A stretch of 64,000 bases of DNA from positions 35,746 to 99,745 of the IMG/VR virus record IMGVR_UViG_3300032240_002285; one strand, written 5' to 3'. Shown in pieces: positions 48,705 to 57,424 of this stretch. Every line of letters starts with the position of its first letter. The first letter of the stretch is position 1. The position numbers and the translations under genes are program-made. The notes below the pieces were generated by a model. That model made no database searches and was not told the origin of the DNA. It saw only the letters and a list, made by a program, of their open reading frames with translations. Source of the DNA: a virus.

Positions 48705-49768
48705 TGAAATATGATTTATCCATATTGAACGACTACATAGACAGGGGTCTTGTGATTAAGCAAGACCACCCTAGTCTACCGTTGTCAATTTATAACTACT
48801 CAAGAGAATGTCAATATAGTGGACAATGGGATGATATTACTTTGAATTGTAGAGGTTTAGTGTTGGATAACGAGGGTAATGTTGTTGCAAAACCATTTCC
48901 AAAATTTTTCAATTACGAAGAACATACTTCTGATGAAATACCAAATGAAACATTTGAAGTCTATGAGAAAATGGATGGCTCTTTAGGTATTGTGTTTTAC
49001 TATGAAAATAAGTGGCATGTTGCAACTCGTGGTTCATTTGTCTCGGAACAAGCAGTCAAAGGTTCTGAAATTTTAAAAAAATATCCAATTGATATGTTAG
49101 CTTGGCACAAAACATATCTATTTGAAATAATATATCCCGAAAATCGTATTGTATGTAATTACGGCAATGATGAAAAAATGGTATTATTGGGTGCGTATTT
49201 TAAAAAGAATGGCAAAGAAACCCCGATTGATGTTTACAGTGACCTTGGGTTTGATGTTGTAAAATTATATAAAACTTGGGGGGAAGATTGGGAAACTCTT
49301 AAAAAAGAAATATCCAATAATAATGAAGGTTATGTTATTCGTTTTTCAGGTGGAATGAGGATGAAGATTAAAGGTGAAGAATATGTACGACTACATAGAA
49401 TCTTAACTAATTTCTCAACCAAAGATATATGGGAACTGTTAAGAAATAACGAACCGTTGGAACCATTCTTAGAGAGAGTACCTGATGAGTTCGATGATTG
49501 GGTAAAACGTATCATGATGAATTTGAGATGGAGTTTTCACCACATTGACGAGAGAGTAGGTAAGATGTACGACTATTTCCGTTACGGTAAGTTTAATGAT
49601 AGATACCCCGAACCAACAAAAAAAGAGTTCGCTGAATTTGTAATGAAACAATCTGAAGAACTAAGACCAATTTTATTTAAGATGTGGGATAAAGCCCCAT
49701 ATGACGATATAATTTGGAAGTTATTAAAACCAAAATACGAAAAACCATTTAAAAACGATACAAATTAA
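48704..49768 (+). CDS. RNA ligase, T4 Rnl1-type, 354 aa
   Basis: Nucleotidyltransferase motif I EKMDGSLG with adenylated Lys89, preceded by CRGLVLD; motif IIIa/IV EGYVIRF and motif V MRMKIKGEEYVRLH are present. The C-terminal 100 residues resemble the helical tRNA-recognising part of Rnl1 in length. It joins 5'-phosphate and 3'-OH ends, classically to mend tRNAs cut by host anticodon nucleases. It fits with the kinase, phosphoesterase and tRNA array. Confidence 0.92.
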   Translation: MKYDLSILNDYIDRGLVIKQDHPSLPLSIYNYSRECQYSGQWDDITLNCRGLVLDNEGNVVAKPFPKFFNYEEHTSDEIPNETFEVYEKMDGSLGIVFYYENKWHVATRGSFVSEQAVKGSEILKKYPIDMLAWHKTYLFEIIYPENRIVCNYGNDEKMVLLGAYFKKNGKETPIDVYSDLGFDVVKLYKTWGEDWETLKKEISNNNEGYVIRFSGGMRMKIKGEEYVRLHRILTNFSTKDIWELLRNNEPLEPFLERVPDEFDDWVKRIMMNLRWSFHHIDERVGKMYDYFRYGKFNDRYPEPTKKEFAEFVMKQSEELRPILFKMWDKAPYDDIIWKLLKPKYEKPFKNDTN

Positions 49769-49770
49769 TT

Positions 49771-50034
49771 ATGGAAAAGACAAATAATTTAGTATTACCT
49801 GTTTTATTATTAATAATTGTAGGTATTGCTTGGGGATTATCAAATAATCACACAACTGAAATTCAAGTTATTACATCAAATGTGTGTAAAGAAGATTCAT
49901 TACGTAATGTTATTGATTCTTTAAATACTGAAATTAAAACATTAAATGATGGATTTGATTCTAAAGAACAAAGATATGAGGACATCATATATGAGTTAGA
50001 GCATAAACGTAAAGTATTACTTTCTAAATTTTAA
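49771..50034 (+). CDS. single-TM coiled-coil protein, 87 aa (possible spanin-like)
   Basis: One N-terminal membrane helix (LVLPVLLLIIVGIAWGL), a short linker and a predicted coiled coil (residues 43-85). The topology matches an inner-membrane spanin subunit, but no partner outer-membrane lipoprotein is embedded or adjacent. Followed by another small membrane protein gene. Confidence 0.6.
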   Translation: MEKTNNLVLPVLLLIIVGIAWGLSNNHTTEIQVITSNVCKEDSLRNVIDSLNTEIKTLNDGFDSKEQRYEDIIYELEHKRKVLLSKF

Positions 50035-50036
50035 TT

Positions 50037-50159
50037 ATGATTAAGATTAAGAAAAAGTGGAAACATTTTTTTTATGGATGTTTTGGAACATTAAGCATGG
50101 TGTTCGGACTAATTTTTTTGATTGAATGGGTTTTAACACTTATATTTGGAGAAATGTAA
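50037..50159 (+). CDS. small membrane protein, 40 aa
   Basis: MIKIKKKWKHFFYGCFGTLS then VFGLIFLIEWVLTLIFG: basic start and one or two membrane helices. It lies 2 bp after the coiled-coil protein and 9 bp before the thymidylate synthase, so it is in the operon. Function unknown. Confidence 0.5.
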   Translation: MIKIKKKWKHFFYGCFGTLSMVFGLIFLIEWVLTLIFGEM

Positions 50160-50168
50160 TTTAAAAAT

Positions 50169-51449
50169 ATGAATAATTTAGATACACAATATACTGACTT
50201 ACTTAAGTCCATATTAGAATATGGCGTTATTAAAGACGATAGAACAGGTACTGGTACCAAGTCAATATTTGGTTATACCATTCGTCATAATATGAAACAA
50301 GGGTTTCCATTACTAACCACAAAGAAGATGGCTTGGAAAACAATTGTTACAGAACTCCTATGGTTTTTAAGAGGTGATACTAACATCAAATTCCTATTGG
50401 ATTACGATTGCCACATTTGGGATGGTGATGCATATAAGAACTATGTAAGTAAAGTTGAAGAATATACATCTACATTAAATGTTTCCAATGATATATCCGA
50501 ATTTCAAGAAGTAATGGATTCCGTAGGAAACCAAATAAAGAGTAGTGTATTATCACAAGAACAATTCATTAACAAAATCAAAACCAATGACGAGTTTGCG
50601 AAAAAGTGGGGGGATTTGGGGCCAATCTATGGTAAACAATGGAGAAAATGGCAAGGTTGGATGGATTATCATTATGAGGATGGTAAAAAAGGGATGGGTT
50701 CTTTATGGTTTGACCAAATACAAAGATTACTGACAGATTTGAAACGCAACCCTGATAGCAGAAGATTGATGGTAAATGCTTGGAATGTTGCAGAATTAGA
50801 CCAAATGGTTTTACCACCCTGTCATTATGGTTTTCAAGTTTATACTAGATTACTAACGCCACACGAAAGACTAGGAATACTTCAAGAAAAGGGTGGTGGA
50901 AGATTAGATGGTACACCTTTAAGGGCTGGTTATGAAGACCAATATGAAATGTTTGATATACCAACAAGAGCCATTTCATTAATGTGGAATCAACGCTCTG
51001 TAGATGCGTTTTTAGGATTACCGTTTAATATTGCATCTTATGGATTATTACTTTCATTAATTGCCAAAGAGGTCAATATGGTACCTGATGAGTTAATTGG
51101 AAATCTTGGTGATACTCACCTTTATTTGAACCATATTGAACAAGCCGAGGAACAAATTGGGAGGAGATTAACTTTTGCTGAGAGATATGCTCTATACACA
51201 GGTAAAGATGAGACTTGGGAAGAAGATGGTGGAAATGCTTATGGTAAAATTAACGGTTTAGATATAATGGACGATGCTGGTATACCTTTGAAAACAAGAG
51301 AACCGTACAAATTACCAACATTGAATCTTAATTTTGATTATACTTATTGGGATGGCTATTTGATTGAGTGGGATAAAATTCCAATGGATAAAATTACTAT
51401 TGAGAATTATAAGTATCACCCTACAATTAAGGCAAAATTAAGTAATTAA
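50169..51449 (+). CDS. thyA: thymidylate synthase, 426 aa
   Basis: The catalytic Cys218 in LPPCHYGFQVY, the dUMP-binding DSRRLMVNAWN, and FLGLPFNIASYGLL with Asn287, the residue that selects uracil over cytosine. It converts dUMP to dTMP with methylene-THF. It is far longer than the usual 264 aa, with insertions around residues 90-145 and 230-260. The C-terminus (YHPTIKAKLSN) differs from the usual end of TS, so a dUMP hydroxymethylase activity cannot be excluded. Confidence 0.93.
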   Translation: MNNLDTQYTDLLKSILEYGVIKDDRTGTGTKSIFGYTIRHNMKQGFPLLTTKKMAWKTIVTELLWFLRGDTNIKFLLDYDCHIWDGDAYKNYVSKVEEYTSTLNVSNDISEFQEVMDSVGNQIKSSVLSQEQFINKIKTNDEFAKKWGDLGPIYGKQWRKWQGWMDYHYEDGKKGMGSLWFDQIQRLLTDLKRNPDSRRLMVNAWNVAELDQMVLPPCHYGFQVYTRLLTPHERLGILQEKGGGRLDGTPLRAGYEDQYEMFDIPTRAISLMWNQRSVDAFLGLPFNIASYGLLLSLIAKEVNMVPDELIGNLGDTHLYLNHIEQAEEQIGRRLTFAERYALYTGKDETWEEDGGNAYGKINGLDIMDDAGIPLKTREPYKLPTLNLNFDYTYWDGYLIEWDKIPMDKITIENYKYHPTIKAKLSN

Positions 51450-51451
51450 AT

Positions 51452-51889
51452 ATGAAAAAATACGGGATAACCTCAATGTATGCAAACCCCATACATCCAG
51501 GACATATTGAATGTCTTGAATTGTCAAAACAATTAGTTAACGAATTATGGGTAATTGTGAATAACGATAAACAAGCAGAAATAAAAAGGGGTGTCCCGTC
51601 TTTTCAAAAAGAAGACGATAGAAAAAAGATTGTGGAATCCATTAGATATGTTGACCACGCAGAAATCTCAATAGATAAAGATGCATCTGTATGTCAGTCT
51701 ATCGTCAAACTTTATGTTGATATTAAATCAATTGACCCTGATTGTGAAATTATATTCACAAAAGGTGGTGATAGATTTGCTGGTGAAATTCCTGAAAAAG
51801 CACTTTGTGATTCTTTAGGGATAAAAATCGTAGATGGACTTGGTGAAAAGACACATAATTCCAGTGAAATGGTAAAAACAAACAAATAA
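51452..51889 (+). CDS. cytidylyltransferase-like nucleotidyltransferase, 145 aa
   Basis: NPIHPGHIECL gives the HxGH motif and KTHNSSEMV the C-terminal motif of the cytidylyltransferase superfamily (glycerol-3-phosphate or sugar-1-phosphate type). It would form a nucleotide-activated small molecule. It starts 2 bp after thyA and 1 bp before the cupin gene. Confidence 0.8.
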   Translation: MKKYGITSMYANPIHPGHIECLELSKQLVNELWVIVNNDKQAEIKRGVPSFQKEDDRKKIVESIRYVDHAEISIDKDASVCQSIVKLYVDIKSIDPDCEIIFTKGGDRFAGEIPEKALCDSLGIKIVDGLGEKTHNSSEMVKTNK

Positions 51890-51890
51890 T

Positions 51891-52229
51891 ATGGATATTA
51901 GACCGTGGGGATTTTATGAAATCCTTTTAGATACAGATTATACAAAAATTAAACAGATTACAGTTAATCCAGGACAAAAACTGTCTTATCAATACCACGA
52001 AAAAAGAAAAGAATGTTGGACTGTTGTAAGAGGTGACGCTACAATAATTTTGGATGATGAAAAAGTATTCAGAAGTGCTGGAGAATCAATTACAATACCT
52101 TTAGGTGCTAAACACAGAATCATCAATGATACTGAAGATATATTGGTATTTGTTGAAGTACAAACAGGTACTTACTTTGGTGAAGACGATATTATTAGAT
52201 TAGAAGACGATTACGGTAGAGAAGATTAA
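51891..52229 (+). CDS. mannose-6-phosphate isomerase type II-like cupin, 112 aa
   Basis: RPWGFYEIL, KIKQITVNPGQKLSYQYHEKR, WTVVRGDATI and SITIPLGAKHRI match the C-terminal cupin of ManC-type proteins, with metal ligands His and Glu. Probably an isomerase or sugar-binding partner of the cytidylyltransferase. The stop abuts the convergent 76-aa gene. Confidence 0.82.
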   Translation: MDIRPWGFYEILLDTDYTKIKQITVNPGQKLSYQYHEKRKECWTVVRGDATIILDDEKVFRSAGESITIPLGAKHRIINDTEDILVFVEVQTGTYFGEDDIIRLEDDYGRED

Positions 52230-52460
52230 TTACTCTCTTATTTTTTTCCAAGCATCTGTTGATGAAATCATTGCCAATGAGCTACCATTATCCCAACTTA
52301 CTGATATAATCTCACTATCCTTGTCAAAAGGGTCATTATTGATTTCTGTCACTTTACCTATTGACCCCATAGGTACTGAAGTTTCTCCATCCATGTGAAG
52401 AAGTATAATTTTATCTCCTATAGATAATTTTGGATTAAGGGCGTTTGGTTTTTTGTTCAT
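52230..52460 (-). CDS. DUF4314-like small beta protein, 76 aa
   Basis: SIGDKIILLHMDGETSVPMGSIGKV and SVSWDNGSSLAM match the DUF4314 pattern, a small SH3-like barrel. Function unknown. Class B motif 3 nt before the ATG; it shares a 34-bp divergent region with the next gene. Confidence 0.7.
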   Translation of the reverse strand: MNKKPNALNPKLSIGDKIILLHMDGETSVPMGSIGKVTEINNDPFDKDSEIISVSWDNGSSLAMISSTDAWKKIRE

Positions 52461-52463
52461 AAC

Positions 52464-52488
52464 AATAAATATATCGCATATATTTATA
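52464..52488. promoter_or_regulatory. divergent pair of class B motifs
   Basis: 52464-52471 (minus, TATTTATT) serves the gene ending at 52460; 52481-52488 (plus, TATTTATA) serves the gene starting at 52495. The whole intergenic region is 34 bp. Confidence 0.55.
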
Positions 52489-52494
52489 TAACAT

Positions 52495-53115
52495 ATGGAT
52501 TTTATAATTAATGAATCTCAATTGAGAAAAATTTTATTGGAGAGTGATGAGTCGAGAATGACTGATGATATGAAAATATTATATTCATACACAAAAAATC
52601 TTATCACAAAGGCTAAAAAGACTTATGGATTCAATTTACAGTTACTTCTAACTTGGGGAGCATCTGTTGGTGGTTTAGTAATGCCATTAGACGCATTTAT
52701 AAGAACTGGTAGATTTGACTTGAATGAAAACCAACAAACTTTAATTTTAATTGGAATTGCGTGTACATATTTTTACGATAATGCCGAGGTTTTAAAATCT
52801 ATAATTGAACAAATTAAAGAAGAAGGTATTGAAGAAGCATTCAAAGAGGTTTTGGTTAAATCTAAAAACTTAAAATCTTCATTTGTTAATTTCATTAAAT
52901 CTTTAGGTGTTACAGGAAAAGGTGTTTTTGACCTTGTCGCATATTCATTCTTAATACCTATCATAACTGATATTCAAGATATTGCTTTGAATAACACAAA
53001 TTTGGATGTTGCATCTGGATTAATTTCTGAAAGATTAATTGCTTCGGGAGTTGTTGTAGTTACGTCAATGGTTCTAAACTCGGTAATCAAGAAAATTCTC
53101 GAGAGACTTAGCTAA
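52495..53115 (+). CDS. candidate internal virion protein with hydrophobic segments, 206 aa
   Basis: MDFIINESQLRKILLESDES carries both INE and LLE sites followed by Ser, like other candidate prohead protease substrates. Hydrophobic segments near 45-65, 78-92 and 176-195 may insert into membrane. Function unknown. Converges on the 378-aa gene with an 8-bp overlap. Confidence 0.6.
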   Translation: MDFIINESQLRKILLESDESRMTDDMKILYSYTKNLITKAKKTYGFNLQLLLTWGASVGGLVMPLDAFIRTGRFDLNENQQTLILIGIACTYFYDNAEVLKSIIEQIKEEGIEEAFKEVLVKSKNLKSSFVNFIKSLGVTGKGVFDLVAYSFLIPIITDIQDIALNNTNLDVASGLISERLIASGVVVVTSMVLNSVIKKILERLS

Positions 53116-54244
53116 AAGTTAGTGGGTTCAACGGTAAATCAAGTCCGAAACTTTTACTATTACCCATAATTTCATTTATCCAAAATCTAACTTTAATATA
53201 TATGTCGTCTCCAGAAGTAATTCCTAATTCATTTTCTAATACTTCATATCCTATAATATCCAACGATTCTACAAAACTATCATTTTCATCTAGTCTTTCA
53301 TTTAAGAAATTTCTAAGATGTGGAATAAGTTGCTCTTTAGGAATCGATGGTTTTCCATTATAATCAAAATCATCTACTACCAAATCAACATTCAAATTAA
53401 CAGTGTCGCCATTGTAGCCATAAAAATCTTTATAAGCCTTCCATTTTGTTTTGAAGCCAAGCATATAGTCATCTTCATCAATAACCATACTTCTAACTTT
53501 CTTGTTTAATTTTTGAATTAATTCTTCTTTTTTTTCTTCTGTAATATAAACTCTACTAGATTTCTCCCCATCAATTAATATATTGGTACGGTATATGAAT
53601 TGGTCTCCAAGATACTGAATTAAATTTCTTATTATATCGTCTATGTCACCCTCTAATTTTATTCTAAGATATGATTGACCTTTTTTTGGTAATTCAACAT
53701 TGACTGTAAATTCAAAAGTATAGGCCGTGTCTGATTCTACTTTCAAAAAACTGTACACGTATCCATCAATATCAAATTGCTGCGTTTGTAAATATTTTTT
53801 TACAAAATTCATATGTCTTCTTCCAACGGACTCTTTGATATTAGTTTTTTTTGACTCAACCTTATTAACAACCCTTGTACAAATTACGTGTTCATTAACA
53901 CCAAAATATTTTAGAAAATTTTGTAATTTATCATTCATAATCCACCTTATGGTAGAATATTCGTTACTGGTAGTGCTTATTTCTGTATCTTTACCATATA
54001 TTTTACCCCATAACGTATTCCAGTTGTCTGATTCTTCATCAGTTGGTAGGATATAAAGGGTGTATTGAATGTGAGGTGTTTCATTTCCATAACTAATGTA
54101 GTTTTTAACACCAGTTAACTTTACCTTAACATTTGTCGGTATAGTAAAATCCTCATCATGTGTCGGTTGTAAATAAACCTCAAAAATGTGGTTACTAAAA
54201 AATTTGTTAAGCCTTTCTATAGGAAATTCTAATTCATTCATCAT
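53108..54244 (-). CDS. hypothetical protein, 378 aa
   Basis: Two similar-sized alpha/beta halves separated by NIKESVGRRH near residue 140, where IKE could be a processing site. Both halves contain long beta-alternating acidic stretches (SYLRIKLEGDIDDIIRNL; NLNVDLVVDDFDYNGKP). Possibly a duplicated fold. Not recognised. Starts at one of two adjacent ATGs (54244 or 54241). Confidence 0.6.
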   Translation of the reverse strand: MMNELEFPIERLNKFFSNHIFEVYLQPTHDEDFTIPTNVKVKLTGVKNYISYGNETPHIQYTLYILPTDEESDNWNTLWGKIYGKDTEISTTSNEYSTIRWIMNDKLQNFLKYFGVNEHVICTRVVNKVESKKTNIKESVGRRHMNFVKKYLQTQQFDIDGYVYSFLKVESDTAYTFEFTVNVELPKKGQSYLRIKLEGDIDDIIRNLIQYLGDQFIYRTNILIDGEKSSRVYITEEKKEELIQKLNKKVRSMVIDEDDYMLGFKTKWKAYKDFYGYNGDTVNLNVDLVVDDFDYNGKPSIPKEQLIPHLRNFLNERLDENDSFVESLDIIGYEVLENELGITSGDDIYIKVRFWINEIMGNSKSFGLDLPLNPLTFS

Positions 54245-54245
54245 T

Positions 54246-54253
54246 AATAAATA
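54246..54253 (-). promoter_or_regulatory. class B motif (TATTTATT variant)
   Basis: On the minus strand, 1 nt before the first ATG (54244) and 4 nt before the second (54241). Confidence 0.4.
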
Positions 54254-54412
54254 CTCATAAACTATAGTTAAAAAAATTTAATTGTATTATATAAAGAACC
54301 TTTTTCAACTTATCAATAAAATCCTATTTTTCTTTGATTTTTAACATTTTTGTTGTATTATTTTAATAGTTATATAAGAAAAACACAATATAAATTAAAA
54401 CAAACTAAAAAC

Positions 54413-54556
54413 ATGGCTTACTTACTTATCGTATTATTTGCAATCTGTGGAACCTTTGGTGCCACAATCTCTAAAACAACAACTGAATATGGTTTCAGAA
54501 AAATTAGAGAACACAACAAACCTTTGACAATTGAAAAAGGATTTACAGGGGAATAA
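54413..54556 (+). CDS. small membrane protein, 47 aa
   Basis: MAYLLIVLFAICGTFGATIS is one hydrophobic helix; the rest is polar and basic. The ATG at 54413 lies in an A-rich leader (AACTAAAAAC), typical for Bacteroidota translation starts without a Shine-Dalgarno. Function unknown. Confidence 0.55.
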   Translation: MAYLLIVLFAICGTFGATISKTTTEYGFRKIREHNKPLTIEKGFTGE

Positions 54557-54581
54557 TTATCAAAATTAATTCCCTTTTTTT
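54547..54581 (+). terminator. probable terminator
   Basis: GGGAATAATT/AATTAATTCCC imperfect stem followed by TTTTTTT. Confidence 0.65.
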
Positions 54582-54636
54582 ATCTATTTGATTAAGTCCT
54601 TAATATTTTATACCTTTATAAAAAAATATTAAACTT

Positions 54637-55542
54637 ATGTCAAGATTAGATACAATTAAAGAACAATTCCCTGAACTCAATATATCGTTTATTGATATTT
54701 TTGCAAAATTAGACAATACCAAAAGTTACAAGTACTTACCAATTTTATGTAAATTATTTGGTAAAAGATTTACTATTAAAAATTATAGTAATTCTAGTTC
54801 AGACCGCATACAATATATGGTTGATTTGTCGGGTCATTTGTCAAGTTTTGGAATTGATTCATCTGACTTAACTTGTAATGAAATAATCACAATGTCGTCA
54901 CTTGTAGAACATTTTAATTCTTATGACCTTGATATTTTTCAAGAATTTAGAAATTACATGGAACAAGGTTTACTTGATAATAAAGATGTTACTTCCTATC
55001 AAACTATTGGTGATATAAGTCATGCGGTGTCGTTGGCGTCTATGAAGGCAATAGAGAAAGAAATGGAAGGTCAAGTTCATGTTGAATATGAAGATGACCA
55101 ATGGTTAATTCTTAGACCTTTAACATTTGCAGCTTCTTCGAAATATGGCGCAGGGACTAAATGGTGCACAACATACAAAAAAGAGAAATCTTATTTTGAA
55201 AGATATTGGCGAAATGGTGCATTAATCTATTTTAATAATAAAAAAACTGGTTATAAATTTGCATCATTCAAAGGGATATATAACGATAGAGAATTTAGTT
55301 TTTGGACAGCATCAGACCATCGTACTGAATTCTTAAATCTTGACCTTGAAGATTATATGTTACCTGTGGTAAAAAAAATATTTAAAACTGAAAAAACTAA
55401 CAAAGATTTATGTTCAGACAAAATTATTTCCCAAGTTGAACTAGAATGTCTTCTTAGTAAAACATTAGGTGAAGAAACTGTTATGGATGAACCTGAACTT
55501 CCTATTCCTATACAAGAAATTGAACCTATACGAACATGGTAA
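54637..55542 (+). CDS. hypothetical protein with WC-containing domain, 301 aa
   Basis: The central region LRPLTFAASSKYGAGTKWC then YWRNGALIYFNNKKTGYKFA matches a segment in the 454-aa protein at 20101. The conserved YG..T.WC and GA(I/L)YLF/YF residues suggest a common small domain. The N-terminus is helical; the tail is Pro/Glu rich. The upstream TACCTTTA resembles the class A -7 element. Confidence 0.65.
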   Translation: MSRLDTIKEQFPELNISFIDIFAKLDNTKSYKYLPILCKLFGKRFTIKNYSNSSSDRIQYMVDLSGHLSSFGIDSSDLTCNEIITMSSLVEHFNSYDLDIFQEFRNYMEQGLLDNKDVTSYQTIGDISHAVSLASMKAIEKEMEGQVHVEYEDDQWLILRPLTFAASSKYGAGTKWCTTYKKEKSYFERYWRNGALIYFNNKKTGYKFASFKGIYNDREFSFWTASDHRTEFLNLDLEDYMLPVVKKIFKTEKTNKDLCSDKIISQVELECLLSKTLGEETVMDEPELPIPIQEIEPIRTW

Positions 55543-55552
55543 GTCTTAAATT

Positions 55553-55579
55553 AACCCCATTTTTAGATGGGGTTTTTTA
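55553..55579 (+). terminator. rho-independent terminator
   Basis: AACCCCAT/ATGGGGTT stem with TTTTAG loop, then T-run. Confidence 0.9.
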
Positions 55580-55595
55580 TTATAAACTTATGGAG

Positions 55596-55603
55596 TATTT
55601 ATA
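55596..55603 (+). promoter_or_regulatory. class B motif TATTTATA
   Basis: Perfect 8-mer, 5 nt before the ATG at 55609. Confidence 0.55.
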
Positions 55604-55608
55604 TTATT

Positions 55609-56382
55609 ATGAATAACAACAAACTAAACGAAATTTTAGACAAGTATCAAGTTACAGAAAAAAATGTTTCAACAGGGACTTTCAAGTCACTTAAAGAAAC
55701 TATTATGGAATTGGACAAACTTGATAAAGTTTTATTGTTACCATGTTCCAATCGTTACAATTGGGATGAGAATAATATTGATATTCCAAAGTCTACAATC
55801 TTAGCCATGGTTATCCAAGAATACTTGGGTGACAAAGCTGTATTAATTGATGTTCCTGAATTAAACATCACACCTTGTGAAGGTAATGTTTCGAGAAAAG
55901 ACGGAAACTCTTGTGGTTTGTTGAAAGCAAAGTTGAAAGACAAAGATAAAAACCCTACAGGTTATCACAGATGTTGGGCTAGTTTGAACGATAAGGACGA
56001 TGAACTATGGAAGATATCAAAAGAATTATTTGATTCAAATGCGGTCATCTTTTTCTCTTCTATAAGATGGGGTCAAACAAATATGTACTATCAAAAATTA
56101 ATTGAAAGGTTAACTTGGATTGAAAATAGACACACAACATTAGGTGAACCTAATATTGTTGAAAATATACAAACTGGTTTTATTTGTGTTGGACAAAACT
56201 GGAAAGGTTTGGATGTTACTGACACTCAAAAGAAAGTTCATTCCTTCTTTGGTTTCAAACCTAACAATAAATTCTATTGGAATTGGCAATATACCAACAA
56301 AATGAATGATGAAAGTCCAGAATCTTACAAGAACGCGTTCCCTGCGTTTGTCAAGAAATTCAAAATCGACGAAATTATTTAA
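55609..56382 (+). CDS. flavodoxin-like NAD(P)H-dependent FMN reductase family protein, 257 aa
   Basis: PELNITPCEGNVSRKDGNSC (about 78-97) followed by DAVIFFSSIRWGQTNMYYQKLIERLTW has the layout of FMN_red/WrbA-like flavoproteins: ELN.TPC.GC..C then an IRWG..N..Y...IER motif. The flavin phosphate loop is atypical (LLPCSNRYNW). The ATG at 55609 is preferred since an upstream in-frame extension would run through the terminator and class B motif. Confidence 0.75.
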   Translation: MNNNKLNEILDKYQVTEKNVSTGTFKSLKETIMELDKLDKVLLLPCSNRYNWDENNIDIPKSTILAMVIQEYLGDKAVLIDVPELNITPCEGNVSRKDGNSCGLLKAKLKDKDKNPTGYHRCWASLNDKDDELWKISKELFDSNAVIFFSSIRWGQTNMYYQKLIERLTWIENRHTTLGEPNIVENIQTGFICVGQNWKGLDVTDTQKKVHSFFGFKPNNKFYWNWQYTNKMNDESPESYKNAFPAFVKKFKIDEII

Positions 56383-56456
56383 TAACTTTATGCCACAGAA
56401 AATTGAAAATTTCATTTTGCGTGGCAATTCGTAATTTGTGTGGCAAAAAATCTTTA

Positions 56457-56750
56457 TTAATATAATGGTCTTTTATTCCAGTAAATGTGAAGATTTTTAC
56501 CGACACCTAACATTTTGAAAAATCTTGAAATATCCAAATCCGTTTTTTTAATTATACTTCCGTGAGCCCAATCTGGGTCCATATCTAAGAAAAAATTAAT
56601 TCTATTTGGATTCGCTTCACCTAAGGTTACTTTATGTACCGTAATTTTGATTGGTTCGTCACCTTCTCCAACTAATTCATCATTAATTTGAGGTTCAATA
56701 ACATCATCAATGTACCTTTGTAAGTATTTTTCAATTTTATCTAAATCCAT
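56457..56750 (-). CDS. hypothetical protein, 97 aa
   Basis: Helical start (DLDKIEKYLQRYIDDVIEPQ) and beta-rich body (INFFLDMDPDWAH) with an aromatic end. Not recognised. A weak class B variant (TATTTACA) lies 12 nt upstream. Confidence 0.6.
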   Translation of the reverse strand: MDLDKIEKYLQRYIDDVIEPQINDELVGEGDEPIKITVHKVTLGEANPNRINFFLDMDPDWAHGSIIKKTDLDISRFFKMLGVGKNLHIYWNKRPLY

Positions 56751-56762
56751 AACCTATTTTAC

Positions 56763-56770
56763 TGTAAATA
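56763..56770 (-). promoter_or_regulatory. weak class B variant TATTTACA
   Basis: 12 nt before the ATG at 56750; one mismatch from the consensus core. Confidence 0.3.
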
Positions 56771-56771
56771 T

Positions 56772-57413
56772 TTATTGTCTTTTCTTATTTCCCAATCTCC
56801 AATAAACTCCTCCGCCGACATATGGAAAAAATTCATAATTCATTCCAGTAGTTGCCCTATTCGATACACCTGCACCTAAATGAAATATTTTATCGTCTTT
56901 GGTTTTATATAAAACACCTAAACCTAAACCATTAATCATATCTTGATTGTTTATTGAACCATCAACTCCAAAAAATATTTGTTTTTCTTTTTCTTCAGCT
57001 ATTCTAATAGTATCTCTAACAATTTTTGACTTAATTTTAGGTGTAGTCCAAACACGAGATACTAATTTGTTATTAACAATAGTATCTGTCAAAATAACCA
57101 TACCAATATCTTTTAATTTTAGAGTATCTTTAATAACACTCTTAACATAATATGTACTTAAAATTTTAGAAGTATCAACTTTTTGCGGAACATAAATTGT
57201 TGTGTCGACAAATTTAGTTTCACCTTCAAGATATACTTCGAATGGTTCAGGATATGGAACGGAATCCACTTGAACTGAATCTTTAATTTTTAGAACCTCT
57301 TTTTCAATAATTGTAGGTTTTTGGTTTTTTAACATAAATGATACTACTATCATACCTGTCAGTAAAAATAGTATTACAAAATTTTTAATGGTTAATATTT
57401 TTTTTACATCCAT
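56772..57413 (-). CDS. membrane-anchored protein with beta-rich C-terminus, 213 aa
   Basis: N-terminal basic residues and one membrane helix (NFVILFLLTGMIVVSFML). Then a long valine/threonine-rich linker with repeated I(K/R)D(T/S) and VDTT patterns, and a C-terminal Gly-rich region with paired strands (IFFGVDGSINNQD, GLGLGVLYKTKDDK). The arrangement is seen in Bacteroidota phages near lysis or envelope genes, as I recall. Possibly an envelope-spanning protein. It begins the minus-strand envelope island's downstream end. Confidence 0.6.
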   Translation of the reverse strand: MDVKKILTIKNFVILFLLTGMIVVSFMLKNQKPTIIEKEVLKIKDSVQVDSVPYPEPFEVYLEGETKFVDTTIYVPQKVDTSKILSTYYVKSVIKDTLKLKDIGMVILTDTIVNNKLVSRVWTTPKIKSKIVRDTIRIAEEKEKQIFFGVDGSINNQDMINGLGLGVLYKTKDDKIFHLGAGVSNRATTGMNYEFFPYVGGGVYWRLGNKKRQ

Positions 57414-57424
57414 AACATTTTAGT

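Noticed and set aside
56391-56445. Repeated GTGGCA with an inverted TGCCAC after the flavodoxin-like gene
   Set aside because: A hairpin TGCCAC/GTGGCA is possible, but it lacks a directly following T-run and is too short to call a terminator or operator.
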